Assembly (NCBI RefSeq): GCF_001667315.1
Contig: NZ_LZHT01000106.1
Location: 124,001 to 188,000 of the forward strand
Origin: Mycobacterium sp. 852002-10029_SCH5224772
GTDB lineage: Bacteria; Actinomycetota; Actinomycetes; Mycobacteriales; Mycobacteriaceae
Direction: 5' to 3'
Length of the DNA stretch: 64,000 nt
Both the position numbers and the translations under genes were made by a program. This document shows, in pieces, positions 52,141-60,537 of the stretch (positions are counted from its first letter, which is position 1; each line of letters opens with the position of its first letter). The notes below the pieces were generated by a model. The model had not been told where the DNA came from, ran no database searches, and saw only the letters and a list, made by a program, of their open reading frames with translations.

Positions 52141-53325
52141 TCACAGCCCGGGCTGGTCTTCGATGATGCCGAGCCATATCTGCGCGACGTCGATGGCCAC
52201 CTTCTCGCTGATGAAGGCGTGCTGGGTTCCGGTGTAGATGTCCCGGAACGCGCGCTCCAGCCGGCTGCCTTCCCGGATCGAGCTGGTCCCGGCGACCAGG
52301 TGGGCCCACTCGGCGCAGCTTCGAGCGATGTCGGTGGCGTAGACGGCGGCCACCCGCATGTCGGCGCGCAGGGCCGGCGTCAGCTCCTCCCCTAACGCGA
52401 CCGCGGCCTCGGCGGTGGTGAACGCGTCGAGAACCAGCAGACGCGCCGCACGCCAGGCCGCGCGGTGATGCGCCAGCCCCTTCTGGAAGGTCGGGCGGCT
52501 GGCCAGCGATGCCATGTCACTCATCCGGAATTTCGTCGCGGCCAGCTCGTGCACGTCGTCGAGCATGCTCTTGGCGACACCCAGCGCCCACGACGCGTGC
52601 CCGGCGGCGGTGACGGGCATCAGCCCCATCCGGGTGGCCGGCGACGTCCCGCGGTGCGGCCGGCGCGTGAAGAGTTCGAACGTGCGGTTCGCGGGGACGA
52701 ACACATCGGCGGCGCTGTAGTCGTAGGAACCGGTCCCCTTGAGCCCCTGGACATACCAGCCGTCGTTGAAGCTGATCTCCGACCGGGGAATGATGGCCAC
52801 CCGCATCTCGGGAAAACCTTCACTGATCCAACGCATCTCGCCGTTGTCCATCGGCAGGAATCCGGCCGCGATGTATTGCGAGTGACCGGTGCCCGAGCCG
52901 AAGTTCCACGCTCCGTTGACGAGGTAACCGCCATCGACGGCGGCTCCCTGCCCGTTGGGAAAGAACTGCCCGCCCATGGTGACGCGGTTGTCGTGGGCGG
53001 TGAACACCTCGGCGAAACCCTCGTCCGGCAAGTACGCCGCAGCGGCGAAGGACGACGGCAGATTGGCAATTCCCACCCAGCCGAATGAACCGTCCTGCCA
53101 GGCCATTTCGATCCAGGTCTCGATCATCTCGGTGAACGACGGTTCGACACCGCCGGCTGCGACCGGGTTGAGCGCGGACATCAGCCCGCTGGCCCACATC
53201 TCATCGACGATCGCCGGAGTCAAGGTGCGCATTCGTTCGGATTCAGCGGCCTGGGCGGCCACGAGCTCGCGCATACCGCGCGCCAGCGAAACAACCCGGT
53301 CATCCGTGTCGGCGATCGACGTCAT
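52141..53325 (-). CDS. Acyl-CoA dehydrogenase-fold flavin-dependent monooxygenase (HsaA-like)
   Basis: A 394-aa flavoprotein with the acyl-CoA dehydrogenase fold. Segments GMRELVAAQAAESERMRTL, DGSFGWVGIANLPSSFAAAA, NFGSGTGHSQYIAAG and VQGLKGTGSYDYSAADVFVPANRTF match the group of two-component hydroxylases that includes HsaA of cholesterol breakdown. No dedicated reductase is adjacent. The substrate is unknown. It may be transcribed with the NAD epimerase gene downstream. Confidence 0.88.
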   Translation of the reverse strand: MTSIADTDDRVVSLARGMRELVAAQAAESERMRTLTPAIVDEMWASGLMSALNPVAAGGVEPSFTEMIETWIEMAWQDGSFGWVGIANLPSSFAAAAYLPDEGFAEVFTAHDNRVTMGGQFFPNGQGAAVDGGYLVNGAWNFGSGTGHSQYIAAGFLPMDNGEMRWISEGFPEMRVAIIPRSEISFNDGWYVQGLKGTGSYDYSAADVFVPANRTFELFTRRPHRGTSPATRMGLMPVTAAGHASWALGVAKSMLDDVHELAATKFRMSDMASLASRPTFQKGLAHHRAAWRAARLLVLDAFTTAEAAVALGEELTPALRADMRVAAVYATDIARSCAEWAHLVAGTSSIREGSRLERAFRDIYTGTQHAFISEKVAIDVAQIWLGIIEDQPGL

Positions 53326-53452
53326 ATGGCCCTTCCCGTCATTGGGATGCGGCGGTATCCGTGGAGGAAACTGACATCGGTGACCGTATCAACCAGCCGA
53401 GGCTCGACGAACGAAAATCGCGTGTCACGCCGCGGCGCTTTACCGTGTATGC

Positions 53453-53833
53453 GTGCGCTGGATCGTTGACGGCATGAACGTGATCGGGAGCCGCCCCGAT
53501 GGCTGGTGGAAGGATCGCAATGGTGCCATGGTCGCGCTGGTGCAGTGCCTGGACCGATGGGCAGCCACCCAAGGAGACGGTGTGACCGTGGTGTTCGAAC
53601 GTCCGCCCTCGGCCGCCATCACGTCGTCGGTGGTCGAAATTGCCCATGCGCCCCACGCGGCCGCGAATTCGGCCGACGACGAGATCGTCCGGCTGGTTCA
53701 GGCCGACGCTCACCCGCACGACATTCGCGTCGTGACATCGGACAAAACACTGAGCGAACGCGTGCGAAGCCTGGGCGCATCGGTGCACCGGTCGGAGAGC
53801 TTTCGCGACCTCGTCGACCCGCGGGCGCGATGA
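53453..53833 (+). CDS. NYN-domain nuclease-like protein
   Basis: A 126-aa protein of the NYN/YacP PIN-like family. It opens WIVDGMNVIGSRPDGWWKDR, where the Asp and Asn form part of the metal site, and has FERPP, SADDEIVRLVQ and IRVVTSDKTLSERVRSLGA, supplying three further acidic residues. It probably cleaves RNA. Its stop overlaps the start of the nitronate monooxygenase gene (ATGA), so the two are translationally coupled. The GTG start has no ribosome site and may be leaderless. Confidence 0.85.
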   Translation: MRWIVDGMNVIGSRPDGWWKDRNGAMVALVQCLDRWAATQGDGVTVVFERPPSAAITSSVVEIAHAPHAAANSADDEIVRLVQADAHPHDIRVVTSDKTLSERVRSLGASVHRSESFRDLVDPRAR

Positions 53834-54810
53834 CCACCGGCAGCGGAAGCCCCCCGCCCAACCGGGTCTGCAGCCTCGCGCGCATCGACATCCCGATCAT
53901 TCAGGCGCCGATGACCTATATCGCCGGCGCCCAGCTGGCCGCGGCGGTGTCGAACGCCGGTGCCCTGGGAATCATCGAGACCACCTCGGATCAGGGTCGA
54001 GCTGATCTGCGGCGCGTACGCGACCTGACCGACGGTGCCGTGGGCGCCAACATCGCGCTGCTGTTCAACCGCGATCCCGCGATGCTGGATTTGCTTGTCG
54101 CCAATGACATTCGGTTCGTGACAACCTCGGCCGGGGACCCCTCGCTGTTCACCGATCGGCTGCACGACGCGGGTATCACCGTGTTTCATGTGGTGGGCAC
54201 CCTGGCCGCGGCGCGCAAGGCCGTCGACGCCGGTGTGGACGGGCTCGTGGTCGAAGGCGTCGAAGGCGGCGGATTCAAGAACCGGTTCGGGGCCTCCACG
54301 ATGGTGCTGCTGCCCTTGGTGGCGGCGCATGTCGACGTGCCGATCGTGGCCGCCGGAGGCATCTGCGATGCCCGATCCATGGCGGCGGCCTTCGTTCTCG
54401 GCGCCGAGGCGGTGCAGATGGGCACGCGCCTACTCGCCTCGGCGGACTCCCCGGTACACGGCAACCTCAAGCAAGCGGTCATCGAGGCCGACGAGACGGG
54501 CACGGTCCTGCTCCCCCTCGACGGCAAACGCATGATGCGCGTCATCCGCACGCCCGCCGCCGAGCGACTCGATACGGAGACGTCGGCCGGCGAGGGCGCC
54601 GCGGCACTGCAACGCGTACAGCGGCTCTACTTCGACGGCGACCTGGACGCCAGCGTCGCCAACACCGGACAGGTGGCCGGCCGCATCAACGACCTGCCCC
54701 CGGCCGCCGACATCATCGAGCAGATGTGGAAAGGCTGCCGCGAGGTACTGGCCGCCACGGCCGGCCGCCTCGGGGAGCTAGGCACCGGCAGCACGGTGCC
54801 TAGCGGGTAG
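53830..54810 (+). CDS. Nitronate monooxygenase family protein
   Basis: A 326-aa TIM-barrel FMN enzyme. PIIQAPMTYIAGAQLAAAVSNAGALGIIE is the start motif, GVDGLVVEGVEGGGFKNRFG and PIVAAGGICDARSMAAAFVLGAEAVQMGTRLL hold the phosphate-binding and catalytic segments. The usual catalytic His in GxEAGGH is replaced here (GVEGGGFKNR), so true nitronate activity is doubtful. The start is ATG 53830 overlapping the NYN gene. The 3' end is 5 bases from the convergent tpx gene. Confidence 0.87.
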   Translation: MTTGSGSPPPNRVCSLARIDIPIIQAPMTYIAGAQLAAAVSNAGALGIIETTSDQGRADLRRVRDLTDGAVGANIALLFNRDPAMLDLLVANDIRFVTTSAGDPSLFTDRLHDAGITVFHVVGTLAAARKAVDAGVDGLVVEGVEGGGFKNRFGASTMVLLPLVAAHVDVPIVAAGGICDARSMAAAFVLGAEAVQMGTRLLASADSPVHGNLKQAVIEADETGTVLLPLDGKRMMRVIRTPAAERLDTETSAGEGAAALQRVQRLYFDGDLDASVANTGQVAGRINDLPPAADIIEQMWKGCREVLAATAGRLGELGTGSTVPSG

Positions 54811-54815
54811 CGGGA

Positions 54816-55310
54816 TCAGCCCACCGCGGCCAGCGCCGCGTCGTAGTTGGGCTCCTGCGCGATCTCGGGCACCAATTCCGTGTACGCGACCTTGCCGTCG
54901 GCGCCGACCACCACCACGGCGCGGGCAAGCAGTCCGGCCATCGGGCCGTCGACGATGCTGACGCCGTAGCTCTGCCCGAAGCCGTCCCGGAACGCCGACC
55001 CCGTCTTGACGTTCTCGATGCCCTCGGCACCGCAGAACCGCGCCTGCGCGAACGGCAAGTCATTCGACACGCACAGCACCGACGCGCCACTTGCGGCCGC
55101 GCGCTCGTTGAAGGTTCGCACGCTCGTGGCGCACACCGGTGTGTCGATCGACGGAAAGATGTTCAGCACGACGGGCTTACCGCTGAACTGTTCGCTGCCG
55201 ACCGCCCCCAGGTCCGTGCCGACCAGGTTAAAGGCCGGGGCCGGGGATCCGACGGAAGGAAGCTCGCCGACGGTGTTGATCGGGTTTCCATGCAAGGTTA
55301 TCTGTGCCAT
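54816..55310 (-). CDS. tpx: Thiol peroxidase
   Basis: A 164-aa atypical 2-Cys peroxiredoxin. The peroxidatic Cys60 is in DTPVCATS and the resolving Cys93 in ARFCGAEG, the same positions as in M. tuberculosis Tpx (Rv1932). It reduces hydroperoxides using thioredoxin. The ATG at 55310 has no good ribosome site. It is a separate unit, convergent to the nitronate monooxygenase gene and divergent from the GlxA regulator. Confidence 0.95.
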   Translation of the reverse strand: MAQITLHGNPINTVGELPSVGSPAPAFNLVGTDLGAVGSEQFSGKPVVLNIFPSIDTPVCATSVRTFNERAAASGASVLCVSNDLPFAQARFCGAEGIENVKTGSAFRDGFGQSYGVSIVDGPMAGLLARAVVVVGADGKVAYTELVPEIAQEPNYDAALAAVG

Positions 55311-55420
55311 GGCCACAGTCTGCCAAGCCCGATGCGAGCGGCCGGGGTCAGGTCCGGATCTCCTAATTGGTGGGGTGCATGGCGTAGACGACACGCCCCG
55401 GCGTGTCCAACACTGGGTTC

Positions 55421-56371
55421 ATGCCTCGCAAGGTGGTGATCGTCGGGTATCCGGGCGTGCAGGCGCTCGATGTGGTCGGGCCGCACGACGTGTTCACCGC
55501 CGCATCGTTGTTGACGGGCGGCACCTATGACGTCACCGTGGCCTCGGTCGACGGCCAGCCGGTGGCGACGGCCACCGGACTGGCCTTCGTGGCGACACCG
55601 TTGCCGGATCCGGGCGACCCGATCGACACGGTCGTGCTGCCCGGCGGGGCCGGCATCGACGCGGCGCGCTCCGATGCCGAGCTCCTCGCCTGGGTCAAGG
55701 CCGTCGCCGGGCACGCCCGCCGCCTGGTGACGGTGTGCACCGGTGCGTTTCTCGCGGCCCAGGCGGGGCTGCTGGACGGGCAGCGCGTGACCACGCACTG
55801 GGCGTTCGCCGAACGCCTGGCGAGTGAGTTTCCCGCCATCGACGTCGACGCCGACCCGATCTTCGTCCGAACCTCGGACACCGTATGGACCGCCGCGGGA
55901 GTCACCGCGGGCATCGACCTCGCGCTCGCGCTGATCGAGGAGGACCACGGCACCGAGGTCGCCCAGACGGTTGCTCGCTGGCTCGTGCTGTATCTGCGCC
56001 GCCCCGGTGGGCAGTCGCAGTTCGCGGCGCCGGTGTGGATGCCACGTGCCAAACGCGACTCGATCCGCGAGGTGCAAGAGACCATCGAGACCGAACCGGG
56101 TCGTCCGCACACCGTCGACGATCTGGCCCGCCGGGCCGCCATGAGCCCGCGCCACTTCACCCGGGTGTTCACCGCCGAAATCGGTGAGGCGCCCGGCCAG
56201 TACGTCGAGCGCGTCCGCACCGAAGCCGCCCGCCGCCAGTTGGAGGAGACCGACGACACCGTCGTCGCGATCGCCAACCGATGCGGTTTCGGTACCGCGG
56301 AAACGATGCGACGCAATTTCCTTCGCCGCGTTGGTATTTCGCCCGATCAGTACCGCAAGGCATTCGCTTAG
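55421..56371 (+). CDS. GlxA-family transcriptional regulator (DJ-1/PfpI + AraC)
   Basis: A protein of about 316 aa. Residues 1-180 are a DJ-1/PfpI-like domain (VVIVGYPGVQALDVVGPHDVF, VTVCTGAFLAAQAGLLDGQRVTTHW, with a Cys at the nucleophile elbow) used to sense a small molecule. The C-terminal 100 residues are an AraC HTH (RRAAMSPRHFTRVF and AIANRCGFGTAETMRRNFLRRVGISPDQYR). It probably regulates the PfpI protein gene 18 bases downstream. Start at 55421 preferred; GTG at 55403 would add six residues. Confidence 0.9.
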   Translation: MPRKVVIVGYPGVQALDVVGPHDVFTAASLLTGGTYDVTVASVDGQPVATATGLAFVATPLPDPGDPIDTVVLPGGAGIDAARSDAELLAWVKAVAGHARRLVTVCTGAFLAAQAGLLDGQRVTTHWAFAERLASEFPAIDVDADPIFVRTSDTVWTAAGVTAGIDLALALIEEDHGTEVAQTVARWLVLYLRRPGGQSQFAAPVWMPRAKRDSIREVQETIETEPGRPHTVDDLARRAAMSPRHFTRVFTAEIGEAPGQYVERVRTEAARRQLEETDDTVVAIANRCGFGTAETMRRNFLRRVGISPDQYRKAFA

Positions 56372-56389
56372 CCGGAAAGGATGACACCA

Positions 56390-57127
56390 ATGACCCAGAT
56401 CGCCATCGTGGCCTATCCAGGATTCACCGCGCTGGACATGATCGGCCCGTATGAGGTGCTGCGCAACCTGCCGGGCGCCGAGGTGCGGTTCGTCTGGCAC
56501 GAAGCCGGGCCGATCACCGCCGACTCCGGGGTGCTGGTCATCGGCGCCACGCACTCGCTGGCCGAAACACCCTCTCCCGACGTGGTTCTCGTCCCGGGAG
56601 GCCCGTCAACCCCGGTCCATGCGCGCGACGGAATGCTGCTCGACTGGCTGCGCCGCGCGCACCGCACCGCACGCTGGACGGCGTCGGTGTGTTCGGGCTC
56701 GGTGATCCTGGCGGCCGCGGGGCTGCTCGACGGGCGGCGGGCGACGTCGCACTGGCTGACGCTTCCCGCGCTGAAGGCCTTCGGCGCTGTCCCCGTGGCC
56801 GACGAACGAATCGTGCATCAGGACGACATCGTCACCAGCGCGGGCGTTTCGGCCGGACTCGACCTCGCGCTGTGGCTGGCCGGACAGATCGGCGGCGAAA
56901 GCCGCGCCAAGGCAATCCAACTCGCGATCGAATACGACCCGCAGCCACCGTTCGATTCGGGCCACATGTCCAAGGCGTCGGCGACCACGAAGGCCGCGGC
57001 GACCGCGCTGCTGTCCAAGGACAGCGTGAAGCCCGCCACCGTGAAGGCCACGACCTTGCTGGCCTGGGAGCAGGCGATGGGCAAGGTCCGGAAGCGGCGG
57101 CGCAGGCGGGTGTTGGTCGCGCGCTAA
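56390..57127 (+). CDS. DJ-1/PfpI family protein
   Basis: A 245-aa protein with a DJ-1/PfpI domain similar to isonitrile (isocyanide) hydratase. QIAIVAYPGFTALDMIGPYEVLRNLPG, FVLVPGG (as VVLVPGGPST) and ASVCSGSVILAAAGLLDGRRATSHW hold the nucleophile Cys. The C-terminal 60 residues are Lys/Ala-rich, basic at the end (RKRRRRRVLVAR). It starts at 56390, 8 bases after GGAAAGGA, in the same operon as the GlxA regulator. The substrate is unknown. Confidence 0.87.
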   Translation: MTQIAIVAYPGFTALDMIGPYEVLRNLPGAEVRFVWHEAGPITADSGVLVIGATHSLAETPSPDVVLVPGGPSTPVHARDGMLLDWLRRAHRTARWTASVCSGSVILAAAGLLDGRRATSHWLTLPALKAFGAVPVADERIVHQDDIVTSAGVSAGLDLALWLAGQIGGESRAKAIQLAIEYDPQPPFDSGHMSKASATTKAAATALLSKDSVKPATVKATTLLAWEQAMGKVRKRRRRRVLVAR

Positions 57128-57202
57128 GGCCAATGCCGAGCGCGAAATTCGCGACGCGACACGCCGGTGAAGCGTCGCAGATCGGACGGTCGGCGGAGAG
57201 GC

Positions 57203-57679
57203 TTACCCCTGGGGCGCCAGGATCTCGGTCGTGGCGAGCTGTCCGCCGGCCTGCATCCAGGCCGCAACGACCCGGGGCGCGTCGCGGTCGGGGTTGTAGA
57301 TGTCCTCCTCGCTGGAGAACAAGCCGTCGCCCGCGTAGACCAGCCGGGTCCAGTTGGGGAACCAAAACGGTTCGCCGTCCGGATCGGTGGGGTGATCCAG
57401 CAGGTTCTTGATCATGACGACCACGGCGTCGTTGTCCTCGTCGTGGGCGACCCAGTCGTTGGGAAAACGCATGTGCGGAAACGGCGCCATCACCGCGACG
57501 ATCCAGTCCCGGACAGCCTCGCGGCCGTGAAAGACCCCGTAATGATGTTCCGTGTAGACGACGTCCTCGGTGAACAGATCCGCGAAGGGGCGCCAGTCGC
57601 CCGACGCGCTGCACCCTTCGACGACTTTGGTGTAGTTTTCGACGGCTTTGTCGATTTCTGCCCTGGTGAAATTGCCCAT
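57203..57679 (-). CDS. NTF2/SnoaL-like protein
   Basis: A 158-aa NTF2-like protein. RAEIDKAVENYTKVVEGCSASGDWRPFADLFTEDVVYTEHHYG is the typical start, HGREAVRDWI the helix, and MRFPNDWVAHDEDNDAVVVMIKNL the strands; FWFPNWTRLVYAGDGLFSSEEDIYNP is the closing sheet. It may act on a steroid or lipid intermediate with the divergent SDR. TAATGT (reverse of 57687-57692) lies 7 bases before the ATG, so it is probably leaderless. Confidence 0.82.
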   Translation of the reverse strand: MGNFTRAEIDKAVENYTKVVEGCSASGDWRPFADLFTEDVVYTEHHYGVFHGREAVRDWIVAVMAPFPHMRFPNDWVAHDEDNDAVVVMIKNLLDHPTDPDGEPFWFPNWTRLVYAGDGLFSSEEDIYNPDRDAPRVVAAWMQAGGQLATTEILAPQG

Positions 57680-57686
57680 AGCGGAC

Positions 57687-57732
57687 ACATTAGAACGTGT
57701 TTCGGTTTCGGGTTGCTCGTTGCGAATAGGGT
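57687..57732. promoter_or_regulatory. Divergent leaderless promoters with a near-KstR site
   Basis: TAGAACGTGTTTCG (57691-57704) matches the KstR consensus TNNAACNNGTTNNA at all but the last base and overlaps the -10 box (reverse of 57687-57692) of the NTF2-like gene. On the other side TAGGGT (57727-57732) ends 6 bases before the SDR start codon. Control of both genes by KstR is inference. Confidence 0.4.
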
Positions 57733-57738
57733 TATCGA

Positions 57739-58509
57739 ATGAGCGTGTTGGACATGTTCGACTTGCGCGGCAAGCGGGCGTTGGTGACCGGGGCGTCCAG
57801 CGGTATCGGCAAGAAGGTGGCACATGCCTATCTGCAAGCCGGCGCTCGGGTGGCCATCGCGGCGCGGACTTTCGAAGCCTTGCAACACATCGCCGACGAG
57901 TTCGCCGCAGACGGTGACGGCGAGGTCGTGCCGATCCGTTGCGACGTGACGCAACCCGATCAGGTGGACAGCATGGTGGACCGGGTGGTCGCGGAGTTGG
58001 GCGGTATCGATGTCGCGGTCTGCAACGCCGGGATCATCGCGGTCACCCCGATGCTGGAGATGTCGCCGGAAGAGTTCCAGCGCATCCAGAACACCAATGT
58101 GACCGGCGTCTTTCTCACCGCACAGGCGGCCGCCCGGGCGATGGTCCGGCAGGGGCAAGGCGGCGCCATCATCACCACGGCCTCGATGTCGGGCCACATC
58201 ATCAACGTCCCGCAGCAGGTTGGCCACTATTGCGCCTCCAAGGCGGCTGTCATCCACCTGACCAAGGCGATGGCCGTCGAATTCGCACCCCACCAGATTC
58301 GGGTCAACAGCGTCAGTCCCGGCTACATCCTCACTGAACTGGTTGAGCCCCTCGAGGAGTATCACCGCCTGTGGGAGCCGAGGATTCCACTCGGTCGCAT
58401 CGGCCGACCGGAGGAACTCACCGGCCTCTACCTGTATCTGGCCAGCGAGGCGTCCAGCTACATGACCGGTTCGGACCTCGTCATCGACGGCGGATACAGC
58501 TGCCCGTAA
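57739..58509 (+). CDS. SDR-family NAD(P)-dependent oxidoreductase
   Basis: A 256-aa classical SDR. TGASSGIG is at 17-24, NAG at 96-98, and Tyr164/Lys168 (YCASK) with a nearby Ser (TASMSG) form the active site. The end GSDLVIDGGYSCP is typical. It is divergent from the NTF2-like gene, with a near-KstR site between, so a role in sterol or lipid turnover is possible. It converges on the next membrane protein gene with 7 bases between. Confidence 0.9.
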   Translation: MSVLDMFDLRGKRALVTGASSGIGKKVAHAYLQAGARVAIAARTFEALQHIADEFAADGDGEVVPIRCDVTQPDQVDSMVDRVVAELGGIDVAVCNAGIIAVTPMLEMSPEEFQRIQNTNVTGVFLTAQAAARAMVRQGQGGAIITTASMSGHIINVPQQVGHYCASKAAVIHLTKAMAVEFAPHQIRVNSVSPGYILTELVEPLEEYHRLWEPRIPLGRIGRPEELTGLYLYLASEASSYMTGSDLVIDGGYSCP

Positions 58510-58516
58510 CGCGCAA

Positions 58517-59194
58517 TCACCGCTCGATCTCGCCGGAGATCCCGCGCTCGATGTTCGCCTGCGTGCTCGAGGGCAGCACCAAAAGACCGTCGAGCTCGTT
58601 GCGGGCCACCTCGTAGGCGCGCTGGCGTTCGTGTGCCGCCGCCGCGGGATCGGCCGCCACCCGCAACAGGCTCTGCGCGCGCGCAATCCGTTGCTGGTCG
58701 GCCCGGGAGAAATCGTTGCGGCGTCGGCGGATCGCTTCGGCTTCCGCGGCGTTGAACGCGGTGGCGTACTCCTCGACGGCGGCCATGTATTGCGCGGCGG
58801 CCTCCGGGTCGTTGAGCAGATCTTCGGCCTTGACGGGCCGCAGGAAGTCGGCGCGGAGCTTGGCTTTGTGGAACGCGATCGTCAGCGCATCACGCATGTC
58901 GGTCATGAGCGGAAAGTCCAGCAGCTTGGCGACGTCGAGTTCGTATTCGAGCCATCGCTCATCGGTGCGGTTGTGCTCGTCGAGAACGCGCCGGATCGCA
59001 CGCCACCGGGCCGCGTGGTTGTTGGTGGCGCCCCCCGAGGGGGGCGCGTGGGGCATGGGTGACCGGTCGGACTCCCGCGGCTGCTGGTCGGCGCGCCGCC
59101 GATAGGCGCCGAAACCGCGTACCGCGGCCACGATCGCGCCCGTCAGCGGCAGGATGACGATCAGCAGCTCCGCCAACCGGAATATCAAGCCCAC
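58517..59194 (-). CDS. Single-pass membrane protein with helical cytoplasmic part
   Basis: A 225-aa protein. One membrane helix lies at the N-terminus (LIFRLAELLIVILPLTGAIVAAV); the rest is soluble, rich in Ala, Arg and Glu and largely helical (ERWLEYELDVAKLLDFPLMTDMRDALTIAFHKAK, AAAQYMAAVEEYATAF). No known domain. The start is GTG with a weak ribosome site. It seems specific to mycobacteria. Function unknown. Confidence 0.75.
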   Translation of the reverse strand: MGLIFRLAELLIVILPLTGAIVAAVRGFGAYRRRADQQPRESDRSPMPHAPPSGGATNNHAARWRAIRRVLDEHNRTDERWLEYELDVAKLLDFPLMTDMRDALTIAFHKAKLRADFLRPVKAEDLLNDPEAAAQYMAAVEEYATAFNAAEAEAIRRRRNDFSRADQQRIARAQSLLRVAADPAAAAHERQRAYEVARNELDGLLVLPSSTQANIERGISGEIER

Positions 59195-59232
59195 ATGGCC
59201 AGGATGCCACCTTCATGGCACCCAAGAGCCGG

Positions 59233-60465
59233 TCAACTCTGCGGGCGCACCCCGAGCACATCGCGAAACAGCGCCTGCCGCAACGCGAGTTCGCGGGGGT
59301 CACTCCACAGGTGAAACCCGAGCCGGTTCATGACATAGGTGAAGCCGATGCCCGTATCGGGGTCCGCGCATCCGAAGGACCCGCCGAAGCCGGGTGTGCC
59401 GAAGGCCTGGTCCGACGATCCGAAGGTGAAGTGCGGCACCGGCTTACAAAAGCCGAGCGAATACGCCACGTCGATGTGCATCACCTTGTCGCGAACGCCC
59501 TGACTCGGCGAGGTCGCCGGTGCCGCCAGGGCCTCGAGCGTGTCGGCGCCCAGGCCCAGCTCGGCACCTCCAGCGGCGGCGCTGCCGTAGATACGCGCCA
59601 CCGACCTGGCGGTTCCGATGCCGTTGGCCGACGGGATCTCGACCGCCCGGACGTCGTCGCGGTTGTAGTCACCGTTGAACGCGTTGACCCCACGTGGGAC
59701 CGCGACGGTGCGCGCCGTCAGGCCGACGGGGTTGAACGAGGCGCCGACGAACCCCGGCGGCATCACGCCCAGATGCAGCAGCGTTTCCGCGCGCACCCAG
59801 TTGTGCACGTGGGCGACTCGCGTGCGGTCGACCGAATCCGGCAGGCCGATGTGGAGGTCGAGTCCTGACGGCGCGACGATCTCGTCGGCCAGAAATTGGC
59901 CCAGGGTGCGTGCGGCGGGGTCGGTGCGGCGGATCAACTCCGATTCATACCAACCGAGTGTGATCGCGTGATACCCGTGTCGGGTGCCCGGTCGCCACGC
60001 CGGTGCCTGGGCGGCCAGGATGGGCGACAGCCGCTCCGGGTCGGCCACGTCGGCCAGCGTCGGAGTCGGTTTGAGCGCACACAGACCGGCCTGATGTCCC
60101 AGCAATTGGCGGACCGTGACATCCGCCTTTTCCGATTGGGCGAACTCCGGCCAGTACTCGGCGACCTTGGCGTCATAGGAGATGAGTCCGCGGGACACCG
60201 CCACCGCCATGACCAGGGCGGCGACGCCTTTGGTCGTGGAGAACATGTTCACCATGGTGTCGGCCTGCCATGGATCCTTGGTCAATCCGTTCCGGTAGCC
60301 ACCCCACAGGTCGACCACCTTGACGCCGTCGCGGTAGACGGCGACGGCCGCGCCGACTTCCGCGCCGTCGCTAAGCGTCGCGCGGAAAGCGTCGGCCACC
60401 TTGCCGTAACCGGCGTCCACGTCGCCGCCGATCAAATCCGGCGACACCCTCATCTTGAGAACCAT
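59233..60465 (-). CDS. Serine hydrolase of the beta-lactamase/esterase fold
   Basis: A 410-aa class C beta-lactamase-like serine hydrolase. The SxxK motif is Ser76-Thr-Thr-Lys79 (MFSTTKG); the Tyr motif is YHAIT (TRHGYHAITLG), as in family VIII esterases (YxN changed); a Gly-rich motif lies in FGGSFGCADPD near the end. Mycobacterial relatives are annotated as Lip esterases. It probably hydrolyses esters, not lactams. The ATG follows GGAGG. No signal peptide, so cytoplasmic. Confidence 0.88.
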   Translation of the reverse strand: MVLKMRVSPDLIGGDVDAGYGKVADAFRATLSDGAEVGAAVAVYRDGVKVVDLWGGYRNGLTKDPWQADTMVNMFSTTKGVAALVMAVAVSRGLISYDAKVAEYWPEFAQSEKADVTVRQLLGHQAGLCALKPTPTLADVADPERLSPILAAQAPAWRPGTRHGYHAITLGWYESELIRRTDPAARTLGQFLADEIVAPSGLDLHIGLPDSVDRTRVAHVHNWVRAETLLHLGVMPPGFVGASFNPVGLTARTVAVPRGVNAFNGDYNRDDVRAVEIPSANGIGTARSVARIYGSAAAGGAELGLGADTLEALAAPATSPSQGVRDKVMHIDVAYSLGFCKPVPHFTFGSSDQAFGTPGFGGSFGCADPDTGIGFTYVMNRLGFHLWSDPRELALRQALFRDVLGVRPQS

Positions 60466-60537
60466 CTCGCGCCTCCGAGTGGAGACTAGCCAGCCGCCCC
60501 CGTACGCAGGGTCTTTTGGGAGTTCCGCTCGGCGGAC

